Assembly (NCBI RefSeq): GCF_001644025.1
Contig: NZ_LUUK01000177.1
Span: forward strand, 101,172-165,171
DNA: 64,000 nucleotides
Direction of reading: 5' to 3'
Source of the DNA: Methylomonas koyamae
GTDB taxonomy: Bacteria; Pseudomonadota; Gammaproteobacteria; Methylococcales; Methylomonadaceae
Below the pieces are notes generated by a model. That model did no database searches. It saw only the letters and a list, made by a program, of their open reading frames with translations, and was not told where the DNA came from. The first letter of the stretch is position 1. Every line of letters starts with the position of its first letter. This document shows, one piece after another, positions 1-7,171 of the stretch. A program made the position numbers and the translations under genes.

Positions 1-858
1 GAATAACATGGCGGAAACCACCAACACTTGGTTAGCCAGGTTATATGCGCCTCTCAATGCTTCCAGTCTTTCCTGATAGTTTTCGATGACATTGATCACA
101 AAGCCCAAATTGACAATGTCGGCGGCTTGCTTGGGTTGATCAGCTGCGTAATGCGGGTCCCAGCCGGACACCGGAATGGCATTTGCCGAAAGATTACGAA
201 TGTCGTCGCCTTTGCCGCAACCGTAATCGAATACGGTTAGCGAGCCGCCTAAAAATCCGTGACGCGCCAGGCATTGCATCGGCGCGGATAAATTACTGCG
301 GGAAAGCGCCGTCAGGTGCCTGGAAATGCTTGTGCTTTCAATCGATTCAAATGTTAGGCTATCGGTGGATTCATCATTGCCAATCGGCAGAAATTGGTAA
401 TCGATGATTTGAAAACCTTTTTCGCGGATTAACGCGTCCCAGGCTTGTTTGAAGCCAATCCTGATTGTGTCGTCGAATAGCCCCAGTTGTTCGGCGGTCT
501 CGGTTAATTGGGTAAATTGCTGATAGTTTGGCGCATCGCGGCTCAGTAATAATTCCTTGCGATGTAAGATCGGCGGATTTAACGAGGTCTGATAACTGCG
601 CTTTTCGACTCTTTGCGTTGTCAGATCAATCCGAAAACTCGTCTCTAAGGCAGGGAATGGCTCTTCGAAGAAATTGGGATACCAAAGCAAAGACAGCATG
701 CTTGATTTGCCGTCATACTTGATGACGTTGTAATCAAGGCCCGGTTTTAAATGAGCCAAAATCTCGGCGGCCTTGACAGTCTGCTGTATTTCGTAATGTT
801 GAGAATCCGTTAGACTGTAATGCCAATAAACATTGTTTAGAACTTTTTTGCCGAGCAT
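1..858 (-). CDS. DNA phosphorothioation-associated putative methyltransferase (5' part, truncated by window edge)
   Basis: Reading from ATG at 858 leftwards gives 286 uninterrupted codons that run off the window. The N-terminus (MLGKKVLNNVYWHYSL) and a central NPPILHRKE block match the DNA-phosphorothioation-associated methyltransferase family (TIGR04096 type). After them comes a SAM-binding motif I, FDYGCGKGDD at about residues 217-226, then GWDPHY and a FVINVIE stretch, as in class I methyltransferases. The family is usually encoded beside dnd sulfur-modification genes, but no dnd gene is visible here. Its target is not established. It lies head-to-head with the HU gene and just past traN, a position that often carries variable cargo in SXT-like elements. 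Assignment is from recalled family motifs. Confidence 0.8.
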   Translation of the reverse strand, partial: MLGKKVLNNVYWHYSLTDSQHYEIQQTVKAAEILAHLKPGLDYNVIKYDGKSSMLSLLWYPNFFEEPFPALETSFRIDLTTQRVEKRSYQTSLNPPILHRKELLLSRDAPNYQQFTQLTETAEQLGLFDDTIRIGFKQAWDALIREKGFQIIDYQFLPIGNDESTDSLTFESIESTSISRHLTALSRSNLSAPMQCLARHGFLGGSLTVFDYGCGKGDDIRNLSANAIPVSGWDPHYAADQPKQAADIVNLGFVINVIENYQERLEALRGAYNLANQVLVVSAMLF

Positions 859-989
859 AGGTTTAAGCCATATTACAATTTATTTGAAGGGTTGTCGGCC
901 ATTAATCCATAATATTTACCTTCCCTTGGCATATGCAGTTTACGCATAATTGAAATATTGCTAACCGCTTTTTACAACCTATCACCCTG

Positions 990-1019
990 TTGCTACAGAT
1001 GTGTAGCTTATCGTATCTA
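990..1019 (+). promoter_or_regulatory. candidate sigma-70 promoter for the HU gene
   Basis: TTGCTA (990-995) and TATCTA (1014-1019) are separated by 18 bp inside the 195-bp divergent region between the methyltransferase and HU genes. The HU start has no clear Shine-Dalgarno sequence. Prediction by eye only. Confidence 0.3.
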
Positions 1020-1053
1020 AATCAATTTTTTATCTTAAACCTACACCTAATTT

Positions 1054-1326
1054 ATGAACAAATCCGACCTCATCGACGCCATCGCCAACCACGCCAACCT
1101 GACTAAAGCCGACGCCGGCCGCGCACTGGACGGTATCACCAAATCCATCGAAGCTGCTCTGAAATCCAATGATTCAGTAGCGTTGGTGGGCTTTGGCACC
1201 TTTGAAGTGAAAGAACGCGCCGAGCGTGCTGGCCGCAATCCACAAACCGGTGAAGCGATTACGATTGCCGCTGCCAAATTGCCATCCTTCAAAGCCGGTA
1301 AAGCCTTGAAAGACGCGGTTCAGTAG
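1054..1326 (+). CDS. HU family DNA-binding protein
   Basis: This 90-residue protein has the complete HU/IHF fold signature: an N-terminal [11 protein letters not shown] helix, the central [23 protein letters not shown] beta-arm and a C-terminal [10 protein letters not shown] helix. HU is a dimeric nucleoid protein that bends DNA without much sequence preference. The beta-arm proline lies in the conserved RNPQTG motif. The gene stands alone between the phosphorothioation-type methyltransferase and the 3' end of traN, on the opposite strand to the transfer operon. An HU gene on a conjugative element may help compact element DNA or assist recombination; that role is inference. Confidence 0.92.
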   Translation: MNKSDLIDAIANHANLTKADAGRALDGITKSIEAALKSNDSVALVGFGTFEVKERAERAGRNPQTGEAITIAAAKLPSFKAGKALKDAVQ

Positions 1327-1342
1327 GTTCTTGACTGCGAGT

Positions 1343-4126
1343 TTATTGCGGTCCCATGCCCCAGCCTTCCAGTTCCGACTGCCGTTTAACAGTAGGGACA
1401 TCCAGATCGGTCATGCGGCCTTGGGTCCGGGTTAATGTGTCTTGTCGTCCGCTGGAGGCCGCACCGTATTTCTGCGGATTGAGTCGGCTGCCTGTACCGG
1501 TGAGTTGATCCAGATTGAGCATGGATGCGGCATTGGCGGCGGTCGGTAAATGCCCGGTCTGCGCCAGAATTGCCAACCATTCGTCCAGATTGACCTGGGT
1601 CCAATCCACACGGTCCAGATCCGCGACTTTGATGCCGGTACAACTTGGACTTTCCGGCGTGCCAAAATCCATGCCCAGCTGCGGTTTGATTTGTTCGTTG
1701 AGGATGCGCGCAAGCGGCGAGTTGTAGCAGCAGTAACTTTCCTTGCGCACCCAACACACACCAGCCACCTTGCTTTCGCAATAGGTGCCAAGGTCCGTGC
1801 AGACCTTCAGTTGTTTCTTCGCTGCGAGTTCGTACTCCGGTTCTTCGCAGGAATAGACGATCTGGATAATCATGATGATGATCATCACCACCGTATAGGC
1901 CGTCATCAAGGTACTGAGCAACTCGCCGGCAACCGCGGCACCGCCACCCAACTCGACGCCACCCGATTCCGCGGCCGGGGTTAGATTGCCCGCCGAATCG
2001 AAGGCAGCCTGACCGCCAGCGCTGAACAAGGCATTGCCGGCCGCTTCGCCAAAGGTCTGGCCGATCCATTCCGCCACGGACTTCATTAATTCACCTTTGA
2101 GTGAATCCAGTAAACCTTGCGAGGCAACATCGCTGGTACTGAGCATGTCAGTGCCGACCAAGTCATTCACGGTCGAGGCAAAATCCGCCTGAAAACTGTT
2201 CCAGGCATCGCCGGCCAACGTGAATGGTGTACGCATGGTTTCCCAGGCGCCTCTAATCGCCGAGGTACTGTCCATGGCCATGACGGCGCTATCCATCTGA
2301 CTGGTGGCGATCAGCAAATCAATGTAACGGCCCAGCCCCATCGCACCCGAGGGTGTTTCGCAGCAATCGACCAGACTGAGCGCGCCGCCGACCATTTTGC
2401 AACTGGCGGGTTTTCCCTGAAATACCTGACAGGTGGTCGGATCCTTTTGCTGTAGATCGGCATTGGCGTAGTCGCAATGCAAGTCCATCGCCATTTGCTG
2501 AGCGCTGTTGAGTAAGGCGACCGCCTTGCTGAAATCCTGACTCTGGGTGCGATTCACGGTGATGCAGTCTTCCCCCATGCACCGAATCGGCCCGGCACAT
2601 TGCTGTTGGGTGTTGCTTTGAATGCCGGGAATGCCCACCGTTTGCCCGCAGTCATAAGTATCGATGCTGTCCCAGCAGGTGCCTGAGGCTAGTACACTGG
2701 TACATTGGCTTTTGATGAACGAGCAGCCTTGGGTTTCCAATGACGCGCAGGTCTTGTTGGGGATTCCGTTCGCCGGTGGTTCCAAACAATGTGTGCCTGC
2801 GGTATCGATCCAGCATTGGCCGTATTGATTCAAATCGCAGTTCCCTGAAGCTTGAATATTCATACAGGTATTGCGAATCCCCGTCGAACTGGCCACCGGG
2901 GCTTGGGCTAAATCGGAACCACAGACCATGACTTGCGCGGTGGGATCAACGTAGCAACCCGACGCATTGGCGGGATCGTTCGTGCAACTCAATTGGCTGC
3001 CAGCCCGGCAAATGCCGTCGGTGATCGCATTGGCCAAGTTTTGGCAATTGGGTCCGCTCCAGCTCCATTCGTCCTGGGTGATCAGCTTCGATAAGTCATA
3101 ACGCAGTCGTATTCGCGAATAGCCCTCGCCATTACCGCCGACCATGGTGTCTTGTTTGAAGACTTTATGGCCGGTACTGTTGAAGGCATAGGTGACGTCG
3201 CGATTGGGATGGTCGACCCAGCTATTACTGAGTTCGCATGAGCCGCCCCAGCCGGTGGAGCCTGTATAAATCAGGTTGCCGCCGTAATACACTTGAGCAT
3301 GGTCGTCGAACTCCACATCCTCTAGTGTCGCGCTGACGATCGCTTCTGGATGCAGGACGTTATAGGTCACTTGCCAGGTAAACACCGCGCATCCGGCCGA
3401 CCAGTAGTTGTCGCCGACCCGGCCGACATACAAGTCCATGCAACCCGACCCGCAACTCGACATGCCGCCGTCGCCACTGACGAAGCGGATCAAAGGCTCG
3501 ACATTGACTTGATGCGTGGCCGTGCAGCTTTGCGGTACCGTCGGTTGCCTGAGGCAAAGCTGATAGTCGGGTACCCGCACCGATTGCTGGGTTTCGGTTT
3601 GGGTCGTGATGGTCGTGCAGTCCGAAAACGATTGGGCCCACGGCGTGAAGTCGCTGAATACCTGATCGCCGTTGTGCCAGATCGGATCAGCTTGTAAGTC
3701 CGGGTGCGACTGGTGAGCGTTGTCGATCAAGGTGCGATAGGCTTCGCCGGTGAAGCTGGATTCGCCGTTCAGGGCGGTCTGTGCATCCAGACCCGCCGCC
3801 AGTGTGCCGGGGTTATTGCCGTAGAGATTGGCAAAATCGCTGGTCGTGGTTGACGTGCTATTCGTATCCGGAAACAGCGTGCCGATCGAAATGGCGCTTT
3901 CCTGGGATGTCCCCGGATTCAAGGTCAGTGTGCCATTGCCGGTGTCGACCGGAAATGCAAAACCACCCAGTACTTGCTGTCCGAGCTGTTGGCCATCCCG
4001 TCCGGCGGCCTGAATCGCATCGGCCCAGGATAAACCAAACGGTGTCCAGGCCAGGGTCACGCACAATATTCCAGACAGTGTCTGGACAAACCTCCGCTGA
4101 GGTTCGAATAAGTCCCTGGCTTCCAT
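1343..4126 (-). CDS. traN: TraN, mating-pair stabilization outer-membrane protein
   Basis: A 927-residue, very cysteine-rich exported protein (many C-x(n)-C pairs in residues 350-600, plus a cluster near YSCEEPEYE and ESYCCYNSPLARI) in the last position of the transfer operon. TraN is the outer-membrane adhesin that stabilises mating aggregates in F-type conjugation. The ATG at 4126 shares one base with the TraU stop (TGATG) and is preferred over an ATG 33 bp upstream. A hydrophobic segment follows at about residues 17-35 (SGILCVTLAWTPFGLSWA). A second hydrophobic stretch (TVVMIIIMIIQIVYS) lies near residue 740. The large size fits TraN of SXT/IncA/C elements rather than the shorter F TraN. 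The abundant cysteines fit with the DsbC gene upstream in the operon. Confidence 0.9.
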   Translation of the reverse strand: MEARDLFEPQRRFVQTLSGILCVTLAWTPFGLSWADAIQAAGRDGQQLGQQVLGGFAFPVDTGNGTLTLNPGTSQESAISIGTLFPDTNSTSTTTSDFANLYGNNPGTLAAGLDAQTALNGESSFTGEAYRTLIDNAHQSHPDLQADPIWHNGDQVFSDFTPWAQSFSDCTTITTQTETQQSVRVPDYQLCLRQPTVPQSCTATHQVNVEPLIRFVSGDGGMSSCGSGCMDLYVGRVGDNYWSAGCAVFTWQVTYNVLHPEAIVSATLEDVEFDDHAQVYYGGNLIYTGSTGWGGSCELSNSWVDHPNRDVTYAFNSTGHKVFKQDTMVGGNGEGYSRIRLRYDLSKLITQDEWSWSGPNCQNLANAITDGICRAGSQLSCTNDPANASGCYVDPTAQVMVCGSDLAQAPVASSTGIRNTCMNIQASGNCDLNQYGQCWIDTAGTHCLEPPANGIPNKTCASLETQGCSFIKSQCTSVLASGTCWDSIDTYDCGQTVGIPGIQSNTQQQCAGPIRCMGEDCITVNRTQSQDFSKAVALLNSAQQMAMDLHCDYANADLQQKDPTTCQVFQGKPASCKMVGGALSLVDCCETPSGAMGLGRYIDLLIATSQMDSAVMAMDSTSAIRGAWETMRTPFTLAGDAWNSFQADFASTVNDLVGTDMLSTSDVASQGLLDSLKGELMKSVAEWIGQTFGEAAGNALFSAGGQAAFDSAGNLTPAAESGGVELGGGAAVAGELLSTLMTAYTVVMIIIMIIQIVYSCEEPEYELAAKKQLKVCTDLGTYCESKVAGVCWVRKESYCCYNSPLARILNEQIKPQLGMDFGTPESPSCTGIKVADLDRVDWTQVNLDEWLAILAQTGHLPTAANAASMLNLDQLTGTGSRLNPQKYGAASSGRQDTLTRTQGRMTDLDVPTVKRQSELEGWGMGPQ

Positions 4127-5157
4127 CACAATCCCACGCAACAGTCCTGCCAGCGCCACAGCAGGTAGAGATGATCTTCACCTGGCCCCGGATACGTGCG
4201 CCCCGCACCCCATTTGAAAGTGGTTTCGCCGATGGCGTGATTGGAGTTGGTTTCGGCGACCGGATAAAACATCGATAGCCGGTATTGGGATTTGGGGATG
4301 AAGGGATAGATGGTGCCGCCGCATAAGGCATCGTTGCCTGAAGTTTTCCAGGCTAGACCACGGCGATGCAAAGAGGCCGTAGCGCGCGTGGCCAGCAAAC
4401 TGGTGATACGTGGATCGGTGCCGTAACTGGTCGGCGAGATGCCGGATAAGGGATACATATGCCCCCAGGCGCCGGCACACCAGAACAAGGCATCCAATGG
4501 ATTACCAGTTGCCGCCGCCGTGGCATCGGCGACACACGCCGAAATCGCTACCGGATTGGCAAACAGCGCCGTTTCGGGACTGGTGAAGAACGCCAGTAAA
4601 TCGTTGTTCCAGGTCGGATCCAGTTCCGAGACGTACAGCAAGTCGAAATCCCGGTAGCCATCGCTGTTGCAGCGACCATCCCAGAACAGATCCAGCAAAA
4701 TGGTCAAGGGAAACGCGAAATAGTGGTAATTGAAAAACGCCATCTCGCTGGCATCGAAGTCGGCTTTGCCGGTGGTGGCGATCAAACGTACGTTCGAGGC
4801 GCTGAACTTATGGCCTCCCAGCGCCGGCGAACACCACGGATTGCGGACGATTTCGATTAGCCGGGCCGGATTCCACAGGCCCATGGTCATGCCAAGCTCC
4901 GGAATACCCATCGGATCGGTGCAAAAACAGAACTTCTCGTCGGTGGCGATACTGGGTACGCTACCGCCGCCCAACGATGCCCCGGCGGCCCGAATTGGAA
5001 ACAGACAGCTCCAGCAAATATCGGTGATCAGCTTGCCGGACCACAGTTCGGCGTCCGAGCACAACGGATCGACGCTATTCGTAGTGGTTTCGGCAACAAG
5101 CGGAGTTGCCAGTGTTATCAAACCGCCCAACACCCAAGGGAAAACGAATCGTTTCAT
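4126..5157 (-). CDS. traU: TraU, F-type conjugal transfer protein
   Basis: A 343-residue protein with a signal peptide (MKRFVFPWVLGGLITLATPLVAE) followed by the TraU hallmarks DICWSCLFPIRAAG, KFCFCTDP and a PGLEM-like region. Many paired cysteines point to disulfide-bonded periplasmic folding. TraU is needed for DNA transfer and pilus assembly and acts in the periplasm with TraW and TrbC. The start overlaps the end of the TrbC/TraW fusion gene by 4 bp, and the stop shares one base with the traN start, so translation is probably coupled. Confidence 0.92.
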   Translation of the reverse strand: MKRFVFPWVLGGLITLATPLVAETTTNSVDPLCSDAELWSGKLITDICWSCLFPIRAAGASLGGGSVPSIATDEKFCFCTDPMGIPELGMTMGLWNPARLIEIVRNPWCSPALGGHKFSASNVRLIATTGKADFDASEMAFFNYHYFAFPLTILLDLFWDGRCNSDGYRDFDLLYVSELDPTWNNDLLAFFTSPETALFANPVAISACVADATAAATGNPLDALFWCAGAWGHMYPLSGISPTSYGTDPRITSLLATRATASLHRRGLAWKTSGNDALCGGTIYPFIPKSQYRLSMFYPVAETNSNHAIGETTFKWGAGRTYPGPGEDHLYLLWRWQDCCVGL

Positions 5158-6344
5158 GATCGTTCTCCCGTTGCGGCAGGCAGTTTCCGTTCATGAACCA
5201 GCAGACGGTTACCGGATTGTTCGACGACAGCCGGCACATGCTGTAATTGAAATCGGCTGCGCACATCTGGCGTCAGTAGATACACCGGTGCCTGAAGCGC
5301 GGTCTCCAGACGCTTGAAACTGTCCCAACCTTCCTGACGCGGGAGCGACGTGGCCAAGTACATGATCCGAGCCTGTTTGTCCTGGCAGGACTGATGCCGA
5401 ATCAGCTCAAATTGAGCCGGCTCCGTGGCATCGAACACCATCAGGCATAAGCCAAACGGCATCTTGTCCAACGGATTGACGGTTTGTCCGGCTCGGATGA
5501 TCAGCTGTCCATTGGGTGCCGTCAGATCGCGCGGGGCGGTGATGGTCAGATCTACGATCCGTTCACGATCGGCCTGAGCCGTGGGTAAGTCTTCGAATTT
5601 TTGTTGTCCCCAAAATCTCTCAATAGCTTGTCGTTGCTTTTGTTTCCAGTCGATGGCCGCCATCCGGCGTTTGATCTCTTCGAGCAAGTCGATTTCAGCA
5701 ATCTCGCCGACATCGCCCAAGGTTCCCAAATCACCCTGTTTGCCGGTTTTGAGTTGCTCGTCCAGCCAAGACAGACTGGCGACACCTCGAACGTGTAAAC
5801 TGGTTTTACCGTCCTGTTCGACGACGATGTCAGGCACAGATGAAACCGACCAGCGCTGAAATCGGGTGGGATCGATGACGATGTTGGGCAGAGGATCAAT
5901 ACCTTTCAGCAAGCGTTTGAGGTCGGCCATCAACGCCGGTAGTTTTTGGCTGGGCTTTGGACCGCGAAACACCAGCAACACATCGTCTCGGCCTGCGGCT
6001 TCTTCAAAGATGCCTTTCAGCGCGGACTCACCCAGCGAGAAGGACACAAACAATTGCGTGAGTGGTTTGTTCAAAGGGACTGTCGGCAGGCCACTTGTCG
6101 ATAGCGCCTCTGTTTGGATCGTCTTCGAGGCTTCCATAACTTGTTGCGCATGACGTTTTACATCCAACTGTTCCGACTGACCATACAACCACTCCGGTCG
6201 AGGCTGGCCTTCTAAGGCTTTCAAAATCGCCTGAGAGCGTTGCAGCCACGCTTCTTCAGCCTGAATCGTTTGCACACCGAACCAGCAGAGCAAACAGACC
6301 ACCGACTGACGCCAAGGATTTTGTGGGAGCTCAAAACAACGCAT
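5154..6344 (-). CDS. TrbC-TraW fusion, F-type pilus assembly protein
   Basis: A 396-residue protein in which two normally separate F-type assembly factors are joined. Residues from about 90 to 230 resemble TrbC (FVSFSLGESALKGIFEEAAGRDDVLLVFRGP, a thioredoxin-like pilin assembly domain). From about 235 on it resembles TraW (WKQKQRQAIERFW, LPTAQADRERIVD, AGQTVNPLDKMPFGLCLMVFDA). The ATG at 6344 is preferred to one at 6377 because a good signal peptide follows directly (MRCFELPQNPWRQSVVCLLCW...IQA). The start overlaps the peptidase gene by 14 bp. TrbC and TraW interact in the F system, so the fusion fixes a known partnership. Similar fusions are known in SXT-type elements. Confidence 0.85.
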   Translation of the reverse strand: MRCFELPQNPWRQSVVCLLCWFGVQTIQAEEAWLQRSQAILKALEGQPRPEWLYGQSEQLDVKRHAQQVMEASKTIQTEALSTSGLPTVPLNKPLTQLFVSFSLGESALKGIFEEAAGRDDVLLVFRGPKPSQKLPALMADLKRLLKGIDPLPNIVIDPTRFQRWSVSSVPDIVVEQDGKTSLHVRGVASLSWLDEQLKTGKQGDLGTLGDVGEIAEIDLLEEIKRRMAAIDWKQKQRQAIERFWGQQKFEDLPTAQADRERIVDLTITAPRDLTAPNGQLIIRAGQTVNPLDKMPFGLCLMVFDATEPAQFELIRHQSCQDKQARIMYLATSLPRQEGWDSFKRLETALQAPVYLLTPDVRSRFQLQHVPAVVEQSGNRLLVHERKLPAATGERS

Positions 6345-6876
6345 AGGCCCGTCCAATGACTTGATGGTCGTAGACATAGCCCCAGTAACGCGAATCGAAG
6401 CTTTTGTCGGTTTGCCCGGTCACCCAATACGCGGCGGGTGGGATCGTTTCATGGCGGTTAAAACGGGTAGCCGGCTTTTGGAGTTTCTCGGTCAACGGCA
6501 AGCCATCTATGATCCGTTCACCGTTGATCGTGGTGAGCTGCGGATCGACGTGAATGGTGTCGCCCGTGACGCCGGCGGCGATTTTGACGATGATCTGGCC
6601 ATCCTTGAAAAACGGTGCCATGCGCTCGGCGCGAAAGGCAATTAAGTCGCCGCGCCAGATGTCTTTGTTGTGAGTGTCGATCAGGTACACCCATTTGTCC
6701 GGCAGGCAGCGATCGACCTGGTCGTCGCCGCCGATCAGAAAGCGTTGACCGATATAGCGCTCCACGGCCAGCACGAGTAACAAAATTGGTACCGACTTGA
6801 GCAGAAATTGGCTTAAACGCGGTCGAGAATGGGCCCGTGGTTTGTTCATACGTTTAGCGTCCGGCTTGTCGAACAT
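6331..6876 (-). CDS. TraF/TrhF-like S26 family signal peptidase
   Basis: A 181-residue inner-membrane protein with one N-terminal transmembrane helix (FLLKSVPILLLVLAVERYIG) and the S26 layout: CLPDKWVYLID (nucleophile region), RGDLIAFRAE, IIVKIAAGVTGDTI (general-base lysine region) and DSRYWGYV near the C-terminus. It is expected to process pilin or another transfer protein. The start is set by GGAGG placed 6 bp before ATG 6876; another ATG at 6882 is too close to it. Unlike classical S26 enzymes, the residue where the catalytic serine is expected appears to be cysteine (DRCLPDKW). The placement between trbI and the trbC/traW fusion matches SXT/IncA/C elements. Confidence 0.82.
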   Translation of the reverse strand: MFDKPDAKRMNKPRAHSRPRLSQFLLKSVPILLLVLAVERYIGQRFLIGGDDQVDRCLPDKWVYLIDTHNKDIWRGDLIAFRAERMAPFFKDGQIIVKIAAGVTGDTIHVDPQLTTINGERIIDGLPLTEKLQKPATRFNRHETIPPAAYWVTGQTDKSFDSRYWGYVYDHQVIGRAYALF

Positions 6877-7171
6877 AGACATCCTCCGGCGCAGCCACCA
6901 CCGCAGTCGAATCGATCACCAGATAACCCGCATCACTGAGTTTTTTGGCTTGGCCCTGCCAGTCATCGACGATCTTGGCCATTTGCTCCTGGCTGGCGTT
7001 GGGCGGTATCGATTGAATCAATTTGGCTCTGTCGAACACGAATACCGGCGTCACCAAATTCAAGCGTTCTAAGGGCTGTTGTAATTGCTGTTGCGCAGCC
7101 AACCAGCCACCGAGACATCCCAGACAAGCCGCGATTAAAACGGTGCTGAGCCATTGTGATTTAGCGTCCAT
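6854..7171 (-). CDS. trbI: TrbI, F-type conjugal transfer protein
   Basis: A 105-residue protein with a short cytoplasmic start, one transmembrane segment (LSTVLIAACLGCLGGWLAA) and a periplasmic tail with the F-type TrbI motif VTPVFVFDRAKLIQ. In F, TrbI influences pilus retraction. Its start overlaps the end of traC by 11 bp and its stop overlaps the peptidase gene. Short proteins of this class are hard to assign alone, but the position directly after traC supports the call. Confidence 0.82.
   Translation of the reverse strand: MDAKSQWLSTVLIAACLGCLGGWLAAQQQLQQPLERLNLVTPVFVFDRAKLIQSIPPNASQEQMAKIVDDWQGQAKKLSDAGYLVIDSTAVVAAPEDVYVRQAGR

Noticed and set aside
1386..2069. A 227-codon minus-strand frame inside traN
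   Set aside because: It lies in a different frame within the well-supported traN gene and has shadow composition (high Arg, Gly, His).
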